Shown here one piece after another: positions 1 to 11,929 of a stretch of DNA of 64,000 nt. The stretch is from NCBI GenBank assembly GCA_009809945.1, contig WTPW01001262.1, positions 45,754 through 109,753 on the forward strand. Direction: 5' to 3'. The notes beneath the pieces are model-generated. The model did no database searches. It saw only the letters and a program-made list of their open reading frames with translations, and was not told the origin of the DNA. The position numbers were made by a program, and so were the translations under genes. Position 1 is the first letter of the stretch, and each line of letters opens with the position of its first letter. The stretch comes from Gigaspora margarita (taxonomy: Eukaryota; Glomeromycota; Glomeromycetes; Diversisporales; Gigasporaceae).

Positions 1-2431
1 ATAAAACTAAGAAAAGAACAAAGAGCAAAAAAAAAAGCAAAAAAATTAAGTACAAAACCTAAAAAACTAATTATTAAAAAAAAAAAATTATAAAATATAA
101 AATTTTTAAAAAATTTATATTATATTAATAGGAATAGGACAGCAAATTAAAATTTCTATAAATTTTATAAAATTTAGCTTTATTTGAAAAAAAATTTTTT
201 TGTATATAAATATTATTCAATTTAGATATTTTTTAATAATAAATTGATTATATATATTATATATATTTTTTAGTAAAAAAATATTAATTTTTAAAAAAGT
301 TTNATATATCATAAAAAAAAGTTTGTGGAAATAGGGCAGTGCACCTTATATATAGAAACTCGAAAGTTAGCTAATAGGTGTGCTCAAAGCCTAATTGAAA
401 ATAAAATTCATTGCTTATTTCAAAATAAATATAGTACGTCATCAATTTCAACGTAAATTAGTTTTCCACTTTTTAACTTTGAACCTCCATTAAAGGATTT
501 CAGAATTAAATTATTTTGAAAATAAATGTGAGTTCAAAAAATTCTAAAATTTCGAAATCAGAAAAATGAATAGGAGTTATCCGAAAATAAAATAAGGGAC
601 TTTTTTCCGAAAGAATTTCGAAAGAAAATTTATGATTGTATTTTGAAATAAATACGCGACACTGATTTAATTCTAAATCGGAAGCCTGAACCTTAGGTTT
701 GGTGCCCCCTAATAATAATGTTTACTATTAATGGTCTGATTTAACATCGTTGGTAAGCTTTAGATAATAAGTATCTCTTATATGGTATTAAAAGGTCGTG
801 TCATTTTCTAATATTATTTTTTTAATCTTGAAAGGCAGAGCTTTAATTTCCAAGTACTCATGAATTCAAAATAATAATTTTAAACACGGAAGAAGGTAAT
901 TGAAGTCAAACTATCGTGGCAAATTAAAGATAGAACTAAAATAGATTTCAGATCTGAACCAATCATGGACTACCATACTTTTAAAAATAAATATATGTTT
1001 TGATTAATTCGCATCTACTGTAAAAACAATTACCAATAAAAAATTTTTCCGAATTTTTCCGTTATTTCTCCATACTTTTTGTGAAAACTCTGTGAACCTG
1101 TAACAGACCAACAAAATCATGACAAGTAGATTATAAATTCTGCGAATATGCAAAATTTATGAAAAAAAACATGAATTGATTATACTTTAAAATTGAAAAC
1201 TGTGATAAAATTGGTTTAACTAATTATTTAACTTTATTGAACCTAATATTATTACAGTACTGTAATAAATTCTCATCATTAAAGATGTTTCTAATAAAAA
1301 ACAATTTTTTTTTACTTTTGTATGTTTTCCCCAGAGTTTTTATATGAGCGAAATTGAGTGTTTAATAAATGAATGACACAGAAAAAAAAAACCTGTAAGT
1401 CATGTTTTTTGATTATTTAATTTTAAAAAATATTTTAAAATCAATAATTTATTACTCATTATTTTAATATCATTTGCATCATTTTAATTAGATGATTTGA
1501 ATGACATTAAAATCTTAAATCTTCAATCGGATGATCACATCTAAAAAAAAATAATTTAGTAATATATATTTTTACTTGAAATGCGAGTTTCTTCTATGTT
1601 AGGATATTCAAGTGCTTTGTTTTAAAATTTAAAATATCTTTATATAAAATATAATATAATATAAATAATTTATCCAAATTTTATTAAACTATGATTTTGA
1701 TATTATGCAGCTCAGCCCGGTCTATTTGATACCTTATATCTATAATAAATTTAAATATTTATTTATTATCATTGCAAAAATAATTTTCTATAATAAACCA
1801 TAGTTTTGGAAGAAAAATATTTCGTTATAAATGATTTATTAAGAGTCCATAACGTTACTTTTACCGAACAATTACAAAATTAAATTTTGAGTTCATTATT
1901 GAGAGCTTTTTATTATACATAAAAAGAGGTTTATTGAATAAATATTAAGTTCGCTAAAATAGTTTTTGGTAACATTCTTTTTTTTTTAAAAAAAAAAAAA
2001 GCTTCCAAAATGATCTTTACGAATATATTCACTAAAGAATTTATTATTTAAAAGAATTGGTATATAGATTGCCAAGTGACATAAGTTTCAATGTAAATTG
2101 AGATGACATAGCGTGCGTATCTAACTAGTTTCAATTCGTGCAATTAGTAATAATGATAGCATTATTATTATGATATCACGGAATCAAATTGTTAATCTTT
2201 ATAATTTAAAATAAAGTAATTTTTACTTTATAAGACCATTTTAGCAAAAATGATTCTCCTGTAAGTTCCGAAAAGAAAAGCGCTCGATTATTTAGAATGT
2301 TCGATAGTGCGGTAAATTTTCAGCCACACTATGTAATACAAAATACTAATCAAGAAATCTGAATAACAGATCATTTCCAGATAGTTTTGTATCACTTGGC
2401 CAGTCATTTTCGAATAAAAAGACAACTAAAA
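1..2431. other. AT-rich gene-free flank
   Basis: No coding region is supported here. The stretch is AT-rich with many short A and T runs. A 16 bp perfect palindrome (ATTACAGTACTGTAAT) lies near 1251-1266. The last few hundred bases must hold the promoter of the gene that starts at 2432, but I cannot point to a TATA box or other element. One unresolved base is at 303. Confidence 0.6.
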
Positions 2432-4870
2432 ATGAAATCAACAGAGAATGAAGGTAAAAAAAATCGTGGAGTAAAATTAATTACTTCAGAAGATTATTTT
2501 TCATCAACTTTAGAGTGTATCAATGCTATCGGAGATGCGTTAGAATCATTCTGTCCATTATTAAAAATAGCAACAACTGTTATTTCGGAGATTTATAAGG
2601 TTTATGATGATGCAAAATACAATTTGAATATTTGTGATTCATTAATGGATCGTGTTAATGCTGCAGAAGTTGTAATAAAAACGTTAGAAAGACGAAGAAC
2701 TATGAACGAAGAAAAATTTAAGGACCTTGAATATTATAAATCTTTTATGAGATTTATTGACATATTAGAAAAGATAAAATTATTTATTGATGAAGTGTCC
2801 AACCTTCAAGGTTTTAATAAATTTTTTAATGCAACTGTGACTAAAAATAAATTTAAAAGTCTAATAAATGAATTTGAAGTCACAATGCAAGAATTACATT
2901 TCACTATGTATGTTTCAAATGAAGAACAGAGATTAATTGATCAAAAAAGTCTTGATTTAGATATTAAAAATATGTCAAAGGTTATTTTTAATTTAATTAT
3001 TTTTATAGTTTAAGTTTTTCATTTTAATCATATAATTATTATTTCATTTTAACAGTTTTTAGAAAAAATTGAAGGTAATATTATTGATAATGAGAATACT
3101 CTTAATTCTGTACTCCAAGAAGTCAGAATAATAAAGAAACAAATGGAAACCCCTAATGTCAAAAAATTCAGAGTAAATAGTATATCTCAAAATGAATTAT
3201 CGGATCCCATATTTTGCAATACAAATCGAATTAAAGGTAAAATGGATCCATATATTTTAAAAAAAGTTTACAAAGGACAAGATGTCATTTGTAAACCAAC
3301 AAATATTGTACAAGATGATACTGAAGATAGTCAACGAACCCAAGCCGAACTAGCAATTTTGAGAAAATTGAGAGATTCACCGAATATCCTTAAATTTTAT
3401 GGCATTTCTAAGGTTGATGGTGATCAAGTTATGGTTTTTGAATATGTAGAACTTGGTACTCTTAAAGAGTTATATTCGAGAAAAGATAAAGAGATTTCAT
3501 TATATAATAAAGTACAAATTGCTCTAGATATATGTAGAGGTCTTACATTCTTACAATCTTGTGATATACTTCATCATGATATTAGATGCCAAAATATCAT
3601 GGTATGTTTATAAAGTAACAATTTATATAAATTAAAATAGATTAAAACGAATTAAAAAATGACTTAAACCCGAATTAAAACTAATTAAATGTTAATAAAC
3701 TTGTTTTAATCAACCCAGATGACGGCACGTCTTGAACCAAAGATTTCTAATTTCAAATATTCTCGACTTGTTGATGCGAAAACTACAAATATAAAGCATA
3801 TAAAAGAAATTTTTCATTGGATGGCTCCAGAAAAAATGGTAGACTCAAAAGATATTCCTGTAAAATATACTTTTAAATGTGAAATTTTCAGGTAAGATGG
3901 AATAATCTCAAATTATTTTAATTCTTTTTCATTTTTAAATTTATAAAATATTTTCGAAAAAAAAATTAGCTTTGGAATGTTATTATGGGAACTATCATTT
4001 CAAAAAATTCCTTATGAAAATATGAATATAGAACAAATAAGAAATCGTGTTTTGGAAGGTAAACGTGAAAAGTTTGATTGGAAACCTGAAAACCCAAAGA
4101 TTAAATCTATTCAAGAAGGTCTTAAAAAGATTATAATATCTGGTAAGTTTAAATTTCATTCATATAAATTCAAGTACTTATTTTTTTTAAAGCATTATAT
4201 AATATTATATTCAATTCATTTAAATAATCATCTTTAAGCCTGGCAAGATGTACGTTACCGAGCATCTCTTCAATGCATTTTTTTGGACCTTTATAAATTA
4301 GCATATGATAATAATGATGATTTATCATCAAATTCAAATTCATTATCTGATATTTATGAGGATCGAAAGAAATATCATATACCTTATACACTGATCCAAC
4401 CACTTGAAGCTGGATTCGAAGCTCATAAAATAGAAAATCGTAAGACTGCTTGGGAAATAATTTGTGCACACTCAGATTTAGGTAATATGACCGCAAAATA
4501 TTGGAAAGGTCATTACTTATCTGAAGGATACGTAGGTGAAAAAGATTTAAAACATGCATGCGAATTATTTAAAGAAGCAGCTGATTATGGGATTGCAATT
4601 GCTCAATTAGACTATGCTTTTTCGCTTCTAAAAAATACTAATGAATTTGATCTCAATGTATTTATTGAGTACCTAACTAAGGCTGCCAATAATGGAAATG
4701 ATACTGCACAATTTAGTTTGGGCGATATGTATCTTTATGGAAAACTCAATTGTAATATTGATAAAAAATCAGGAGTTAAATATTTAAAGTTAGCTGCTCT
4801 TAATAATCATGATGAGGCTATTAAAATTCTTGAAAGTTTAGGTGTTGATGTATACGATGATTGTAGCTAA
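2432..4870 (+). CDS. Helical-bundle / pseudokinase / Sel1-repeat protein, five exons
   Basis: Five exons (2432-2980, 3056-3601, 3719-3891, 3970-4142, 4239-4870) join at GT-AG sites into an open 690-residue frame. The start is the ATG at 2432; upstream in-frame sequence has only a TTG. Residues 1 to about 200 are predicted mostly helical (LLKIATTVISEIYKVYDDA), like an MLKL-type or HeLo-like bundle, followed by a short coiled stretch. Residues about 220-480 form a TKL-type kinase fold: a beta-3 lysine (VICKP), HHDIRCQN in place of HRDxxxxN, SNFKYSR where DFG should be, then WMAPEKM. Loss of the DFG aspartate makes it a likely pseudokinase. Residues about 540-690 hold Sel1-like repeats (AKYWKGHYLSEGY, AQFSLGDMYLYGK). 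Such kinase-Sel1 fusions are expanded in Rhizophagus (family knowledge). A cytosolic scaffold or signalling role is inference. The N-terminal assignment is the least certain part. Confidence 0.85.
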
Positions 4871-5043
4871 TTTATTTTACACTAAGAAATTATTATGTTA
4901 CAGAAATGTTTATTTTTTGCGCGTTAACATAAAATTTTTATTTTATGACATTATAATAAAGTTAGGAATGGGATTTATAGGAAAATGTATTCTTTATTAA
5001 AATTAATTCCGTTATTTTTAATAGTTATAGGCATATTTAAACA

Positions 5044-5083
<40 letters not shown>

Positions 5084-5358
5084 TATTTCGCCTTGTGCAT
5101 GTGTCGGGCTAGTACAGAGTTATGCAACGATAAAATTAAGCATAAAGTTAGATTACATAATACATGTAATTTTTTGCGTTGTTATACTTTGTAAATTAGA
5201 TTAGATTCATGAGCATTACACATGTAGTCTAAGCTCATAACCAGAGCTGTATAAATTATAAAATCAAAGCGCCGTTTATTACGTATTATAATTTTTTAGG
5301 GAAGGATTACATCTATATCGAAATATTATAACTGGTTGCAAATTTTATCACCTAGGAA
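4871..5358. other. 3' flank of the pseudokinase gene
   Basis: No gene is seen. It contains the 37-T run at 5046-5082. AT-rich sequence after the stop codon (AATAAAG-like strings near 4953) could hold the polyadenylation signal, but this is not certain. Confidence 0.4.
5046..5082. repeat. Poly-T tract, 37 T
   Basis: An uninterrupted run of 37 T. It could be the reversed tail of a retroposed copy or simple slippage. No retroposed body can be recognised next to it. Confidence 0.9.
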
Positions 5359-5502
5359 CAGGGTTGACAATGGAGTCCAATAGAGACCAATGGAGTTGCG
5401 AATGGAGCCAATGAAGCTCTCTCTGAATGGTGTCAATGGATACTATTTTTTCAGCTCCATTAATGTAGTCATGAAGCTCCATTGGCTCTATTGCAAACCA
5501 TG
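5359..5502. mobile_element. 144 bp hAT-like MITE
   Basis: Terminal inverted repeats begin CAGGGTTGACAATGGAG on the left and CATGGTTTGCAATAGAG when the right end is reversed. The element is flanked by a perfect 8 bp direct duplication, CCTAGGAA, at 5351-5358 and 5503-5510. An 8 bp duplication with a CA(G)-type end is the hAT signature. The interior is repeated ATGGAG/CTCCAT modules with no coding capacity. Confidence 0.88.
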
Positions 5503-5599
5503 CCTAGGAAAGAGAGTAGTCTAGTCTTCTAATAAAAAGAAATTATGCAATATACGGTACATCTCTAAGAACCCTAGTTTTAAAAAAAAAAACTTTAGT

Positions 5600-6170
5600 G
5601 CAGCAGCTTTTATTTTGATAGATGTTTTGATTTTTCTCCATCTTTGAGAAAGAAATCTTGACAATTATCTGACTAAATTCAATAAACTTGTTTTTTATTT
5701 GAATTATATAAATTTATAGAATTTAAATAAAAAAAAGTTCATCGAATTTAGTCAAATCTTCACTCAAAGTTAGAGAAAAATCAAATGTCTATTAAAATAA
5801 AACTTCGCCAAAGTTTTTTAAAACTTTAAACGAAAGTATCTTGACAACCATCTGACTAAATACGATGAAATTTTTTTTATTTTAATTCCATAAATTCATA
5901 GAATTCGAATAATAAAAAAATTCATCAAATTTGTTCAGATGGTTGTCAAGATATCTTCACTCATAATTCTAAAAAACTTTGGCGCAGTTTTAATTTTGAT
6001 AGACGTTTTGATTTTTCTCTAACTTTGAGCGAAGATTTCTTGACAATTACCTAATTAAATTCGGTGAACGTTTTTTATTTTAATTCTATAAATTCATATA
6101 ATGCAGATAAAAAAAGTTCATTGAATTTAGTCAGATGGTTGTCAAGTTATCTTTGCTCAATGTTTTAAAA
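5600..6170. repeat. Tandem array of three palindromic units
   Basis: Three successive units of about 192 bp (near 5637, 5829 and 6022). Each is a hairpin: one arm reads CTTGACAACCATCTGACTAAAT or a variant, then an AT core around a GAATTC-like centre, then the reversed arm. The same family occurs at 23496-24357 and, heavily decayed, at 43549-43755. No coding capacity is seen. Confidence 0.75.
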
Positions 6171-6334
6171 TTTTTGATCTTTGATAGAGGGTATGAATAT
6201 CAAAATTGGAGTATGAATATCAATCCCCTTTATTTATTAAACATATATTATTTATTTTATATATTTTATTTATTCTATATACAGTATATTATATATTTAT
6301 TAGTAGTAGTTGTAGCATATATTGCACATGTAAT

Positions 6335-7423
6335 CAGTGATGGTAAATGACCTGAAATGACCCAAATTACTCAAATGACAAATGACTAGTCATTGGGTCA
6401 TTTCGAGGCTCAAATGACCTAGAAGGTCATTTAACATATGTTAGTTAATATTCTAATACCTTTAGCCAATCAGAATTGGCCGCCAAACAAAATTAAAACA
6501 TAATCAATGTAGCTATAAGTCAATTAATATAGTTTGCTATTTATCGCCAGTGGTGATCATCACCAATGTATATTTTGTATCTTTAAATTTTGTTTTATGA
6601 AATCACTTTTGGGGCTCTAACAAAAAAAATTTCTTGTAAAATTTTTTTTTTTGGTATAAACTATACCCCCTGCCCCATCCCAGCTCTTACTCTAACCCTA
6701 ATATTAATCAAATTTGAATATTTATTTCAGCAAAAAACTTTTTATTAATTTTTGTTAATCACTGGTGATAACACCACTAGCAATAAGTAGTAATTTTCTT
6801 AATATTTATGTCTTAAGTAAGGTGTTCAAAATATGCAATTTATTATTTCGAACAATTTTACTTAAGACATAAATATTAATTGACTTAGTAAATTTGGGAC
6901 TTAATCTATATCGATAAGGAAAGCAATAAAGTTTGATAACTTTTTATACAAGCAATTCGACCAATAAAATTATTTTATATGCCAATGAACTAAATGAACT
7001 TAATAATCAAAATAATCTTGTCATGGTTTAATAGCTTGGAGTCATTTAAATTTAGATCAAATGATCGAGTTATTTACCATTTCTAGGTGGGACCGGGCAT
7101 ATAAACTTTTATTGGGTTTGGCCCAAGTCTACAAATACCTAACTTACTTTGAAACCTACACGTATGCATTATCATTATACAGTTAAAGTTGATCAATCTA
7201 TGCAAAAAATATTAGAGCTGGGATACAAACTCTATATGCATGATGGCCTAATGACTAAATGACCCTCAAATGATCTCGGTCATTTCTAAATGACCATGGT
7301 CATTTGGTCACGAGTCATTTCTAAATGACCCAAAATTGAGATGACCATTAATGACTGGTCATTTCAGGGTCATTTGAGATCATTTGAAAAATTTGCAAAT
7401 GACCAGGTCATTTACCATCACTG
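6335..7423. mobile_element. 1089 bp hAT-like non-autonomous element
   Basis: Both ends begin CAGTGATGGTAAATGACCTG (20 of 20 identical when the right end is reversed). The flanks carry an exact 8 bp duplication, CATGTAAT, at 6327-6334 and 7424-7431. Sub-terminal arrays of TCATTT/AAATGA occur at both ends, typical of transposase-binding repeats in hAT elements. No transposase is seen inside, so the element depends on another copy. A second fold-back is nested at 6546-6781. Confidence 0.93.
6546..6781. mobile_element. Nested 236 bp fold-back in the 6.3 kb hAT
   Basis: Inverted ends GCCAGTGGTGATCATCACCA and, reversed, GCTAGTGGTGTTATCACCAG. The interior contains GGGGCTCTAACAAAAAAAAT followed by a TCTAACCCTAATATTAATCA stretch. 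The same interior lies in a second copy at 32213-32518. No clear duplication was found around this copy. Confidence 0.65.
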
Positions 7424-7431
7424 CATGTAAT

Positions 7432-8686
7432 AGATATAGTTTGTTAAACTTGTGTATATTCAAAATGTATAAAAGCAGCAAATGTGGACCCCAAGTTCAA
7501 CATCCTTTCACTAATAAATAAATTTTTTACAATCTAAATTAAACAATTATTAGTGTTCTCATATACTTTAGTTGTAGCCTCTTTTATAATTGCAAATTGT
7601 ATTAATTCTTCTTTGTTAAGTTTTGTAAAAACACACTTCAAACTTAGATTAATCACAGTAACTTGTAAGGTACACAAAGTATTTACTGTCTATTGTCACT
7701 CTAGTTATCTACTTTTTTAAAAGAAGTAGATATAGAATAACAATATTAATTTGTATCTAGTACACTATGTTCATGCATCAGATGACTGGTGGATCATCAA
7801 ATAATGATAAATATAAATTATATAAGTACTATATATATAACAAATAGACTCAATTAAACTCAAGTAATTTATTTGTTATAAAGAAAAAGAAAAAGAAATC
7901 TGTTACCAAATTTTTTGTATTCAATAATAGCACATCTGGTTTTGAATTTAATGCACTTGCAATCTAAAGCTCTTTATGGTTCAAGTTAGCACATTAAATT
8001 CAAAGCAAATATTTTTAATTAAAAATATTCAATTTTGTCTGATCTTTTTTGCCAAAAATAATTATACTATATAATGACTTTGCTATATGTGCACATAATG
8101 TGTAAGTGGTCTTTACTATATGCAGTTGGTGGTTTTACTACTTGTAGCAATTTGTACTATACTTGCAGAGACCCGGAAAATCCCATTTTGATTTGCAAAA
8201 AATTCATTCCGATTTGGTTAAAAAATCTGGTTTATTCTGATATAGTTTTATTATTATTATTAATAAAAATCGAAGTGATTTCTCACTTAAATTTTGTCTG
8301 TCATTATCTAAAATTTTGTTATAAATACTAAAACTACGTTCTACACTAAACTGGAAGCTATTTTAAAAGTGGCAATTGTCCAGAGCGGAGCAGAGGACCT
8401 ACATTTTCTGATCAATAGCCAAATTTTGTCTGTCTGTCNGCCCATGTGATTTGTTTGTGACCATACTAGAGCTCAGACTAAAGTTCGGCCATGTGATTTG
8501 TATTATATAATCTACCCAATTGCATCGCCATATGACCATAAATCCAGCTCTGGACATATAACAGTTTCTGTTAACCTAGTTGATATGGAATTTTAGACCA
8601 AAATTCATCTAGACTATTAAACTCAATTTCAGTCACTCTGTAGATGGGTCAAAAAATTCTGAACTACATTGATATGAAGTAATATT
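7432..8686. other. AT-rich spacer, no gene
   Basis: No supported gene. Open frames here are short and lack codon structure. A weak inverted pair (TGTCCAGAGC near 8377 and its reverse ending at 8556) with a repeated CATGTGATTTGT could be an old MITE. One unresolved base is at 8439. Confidence 0.4.
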
Positions 8687-8966
8687 AGGCCACGCAAAGT
8701 TAATTTTTCATTTTGCATAACCCGCCGACCCAATTTTTCCAAAAGAATTTTTTTTTTTTTAAATTCCTATCGTGCCAATAATTCCATTTTTGCCATTTAA
8801 TTTTTTTCTCTGGTGTCACCCGATGATGACCTTAATTTTCTGGAATTACCCGATAGGCCTGGTTAAGTTAATTAAAAAAAAAAAAAAAAAAAAAAAATCT
8901 GACCCGCCGACCAGAATTTTGAAATGCAAGGTTATGCAAAACGAAAAATTAACTTTGCGTGGCCTT
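8687..8966. repeat. 280 bp fold-back (MITE-like)
   Basis: The left arm AGGCCACGCAAAGTTAATTT continues to ATAACCCGCCGACC. The right arm mirrors it, with GGTCGGCGGGT followed by AACTTTGCGTGGCCTT. A 24-A run occupies the centre near 8874-8897. Flanking bases (GAAGTAATA / GACTAATA) are only a partial match, so the duplication length is uncertain. Confidence 0.65.
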
Positions 8967-9440
8967 ATGACTAATAGTAGATAAATTCATAAAATGTGCT
9001 GGATTATTAATATAGGATCAATATGAATAATTAAAATGGATTAGTAATACGTTTTATATAGTTAATAACGATGATGATATTATGCAATCAACAGAAAGAA
9101 ATATCACATGATTTTTATCCAATCAAACTTGTTATAAATCATGTGATCATGGTTAACACTAAAAATTCTGTTTTATACCTTTTTGAGCCAAAAATTCTGA
9201 AATATTCATATCTATTTATATATGAACTTTTCTGGGTCCCTGTATACTTGTGCATATACTTGTCAAAATATTATCTTAAAAAGGAAATTTGTTTCTTATG
9301 CTATATATATATACTTATACATATACTTGTATTGTACAAGAACCCCAGATATCTAGTATAGAGGTCATATGTTATATATTTCAGCAAAACCCCTGAAATT
9401 TGAGAAGCAAAAAACCAGGTTTTGACAATTGTCTTGGCAT

Positions 9441-9531
9441 CCAGTAGTCCAATTTGAATGAACTTTTTTTAAAATGAAGCTTTTAGTGAGGCACATCTAG
9501 CAAAAAAAGTTCATCCAATTCTAATTACTGG
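9441..9531. repeat. Short fold-back
   Basis: CCAGTAGTCCAATTTGAATG and AACTTTTTTT on the left face AAAAAAAGTTCATCCAATTC and TAATTACTGG on the right. The arms resemble those at 61310-61430, which suggests a related family. Confidence 0.55.
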
Positions 9532-9559
9532 TTCAAGAGTTATTTATATGAAAATAGTT

Positions 9560-10568
9560 TTGTTATTTTTAACAAATTAGATCAAATTGGCCAAAACCTA
9601 GCTATGACCTATATGAAAGATGTTTGGGGTCCTCTTATACATGTATTTATATTTATGCTTATACATGTACATATATATGCATGCACTTATACATGTACTA
9701 TATCTGAGTTAGAAAAGCAAAGAAAAAAATAAAAAAATAAAAATTTTTTAGAAATTGTTAAAAAGAAATTAGTGCTACTGAAACATATCTTTTTGCTACT
9801 TTTATAAGCACTCTGTCCTATAACTATTTATATCTTTGAGTATTACTTTTATATTTTTGGGTTTGTTTTTGTCAGATTTTTTTGCTAACTTGATAAATTA
9901 ATAATTACTAATTTTTAAAAAATAGAAAGAAACTATAATAAATAATTTGGTTAATTTAATGATCTATTTTGTTACTTGATTACGATTATATATAATAACC
10001 AGTTTCTTCATACAAGAAGACCCAAAATTTTGAGTTAGAAATAGCATATTGGTACAATTTAATCAAAATTACTAAAGTATTACTATTTATAGACCAGATT
10101 AGCTTATAGAAAAAAAACAATTATTATTGCTTGCTTAGTTACTTTATTGAAATAAGTTTGCTATTCAAACAAGCTCTAGTATTATATATTCAAACTTCAA
10201 TATCTATAATAGAGCTTCTTGTCTAGAACTAATAATTTGAACCTATACTAATTATTCTTCTAGCCTGTTAAATGCATAAACTACTAATCTCTAAGTTTTC
10301 AAATTTTCTAAACTCTAAGGTTCTAAACTACACGCTATATTTTATATAAAACTACTAATATTAGAAAAATATTTAACATATGCTATATAGCTAAAAAGAT
10401 ATTTGAAACATTATTCTGTAGCATTTATTTTAGTTTTTTGCACTGCTACTATAGCTGCAAAGTCTAGCTATTCACTAATTAGATCCTTATCCTACTACTA
10501 TAGCTATAAAGCCTAGCTATATACTAACAAGATTCTCATATTAATACTATACAGGTAACCAATATAAC
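9560..10568. other. AT-rich spacer, no gene
   Basis: No gene is seen. 9625-9705 is rich in ATACATGTA-type words. 10436-10545 has two imperfect copies of a module of about 54 bp containing CTATAGCT and AGCCTAGCTAT. Confidence 0.45.
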
Positions 10569-11929
10569 TAGTGTTCTGACCCGGGTAAGTATCACCTGGG
10601 TCACCCGCGGGTGGGCAGGTGACCCAGGTTGAATTATGGCCACCTGGGTGGTCAACCCGCGGGTGACCCGTGGGTCACCTGTGGGTAGAGTTGCTGGTGN
10701 NNNNNNNNNNNNNNNNNNNNNNNNNNNNNNNNNNNNNNNNNNNNNNNNNNNNNNNNNNNNNNNNNNNNNNNNNNNNNNNNNNNNNNNNNNNNNNNNNNNN
10801 NNNNNNNNNNNNNNNNNNNNNNNNNNNNNNNNNNNNNNNNNNNNNNNNNNNNNNNNNNNNNNNNNNNNNNTTTTTTTTTTTCTTTTTTTTAGGATTAGAC
10901 TACCTACCCGCAGGGCAAAAATACTGTTTCTGATAGATCTTCAGCACTATTCCTGATAGAATAAAAAAATTCGATTTACGTGCCTGGTACATACATCAAG
11001 AAATCTAAAAACCACAATTATATCTTATAAAGATAAAATACATGCATTGAAATCCTAAATAATTAACAATAAAATGTGTATGTAAATACTTTATTGAAGT
11101 CGATAATTTAAGAAATATGAATTTTAATGTGCTACATACGTACTTGGTTATCTGCTTGACGCAATTTGTAACCTATAATCAAGTTACACATTAAAATTAA
11201 ATTATTGACTTCAATAAATTTTAAGTAATGTTTATATTTTGTCTCTATAAGGTGTGATTGTAGCTTTTAAATTTCTTGCACTGTATGCCTATAACATTAT
11301 TTTCAGACACATATTAGCTACCGTATAGTCATGAAATAACATCCATGTGCGTTATTAAGGATAAGGTCTTGAATTAAACTTAATTTAGGCCAAATTTTAA
11401 AATTACACATTATTTTGCGGCTATGCGATAATAATTAATCGAATACAGTACAAATATAATTTATTGCTAAAAATTCTTTGCTTTCTTTAGCTCTCTTAAC
11501 TATGTGTCTCGAATAACCTCATGGACGTTATTTACGTGTAGATGCGGTGCTGTATTATTTTAAGGATTAATATTTTAGGTAAGTTGAAACCAACGTTATA
11601 GAATATTCATGATTTCATTATAACCAAGCAATGCTATGAGAATTGACTTTGAGAAGCCTTTAAGAGCCCTGTCAGGAATGATACATAAAACGGGGGATTT
11701 CGTTCTATCAGAAACAGTACCATGATCTATTAGGATCGGTATTTTTGCACCCACGGGTGACCCGTAGCAAAATTTTTTTGTTACTTAGTGTTCACCCAGG
11801 TCACCCGAGTGACCCAGCCACAGGTGACCCGTAGCAGAAATTTTCTATTACCTAGTGTTCACCTGGGTCACCTGGGCGACCCACCCGCGGGTGACCCAGG
11901 TTGGATTTTTGTGACGGGTCAGAACACTA
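10569..11929. mobile_element. 1.36 kb hAT-like element with assembly gap
   Basis: Both ends read TAGTGTTCTGACCCG or close to it. They are followed by GC-rich subterminal arrays of GGGTCACC/GGTGACCC, which stand out against the AT-rich surroundings. The flanks are AATATAAC and GATATAAC (7 of 8 match); a 9 bp ATATAACTA match is offset by a few bases. The interior has an N gap (10700-10870) and a further fold-back (about 10985-11290). No transposase is visible. Confidence 0.8.
10700..10870. other. Assembly gap, 171 N
   Basis: Unresolved bases next to a GC-rich inverted-repeat arm and a poly-T run. Any open frame drawn across it is an artefact. Confidence 0.99.

Noticed and set aside
4170-4559. 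129-codon minus-strand frame
   Set aside because: Antisense to exon 5 of the Sel1-repeat gene, which has clear homology-type motifs.
8377-8556. Possible 180 bp MITE (TGTCCAGAGC inverted pair)
   Set aside because: Only about 11 bp of inverted match and no target duplication; may be chance.
10636-10956. Open frames of 87-106 codons across 10636-10956
   Set aside because: Most of the frame is N; the rest is transposon end and poly-T.
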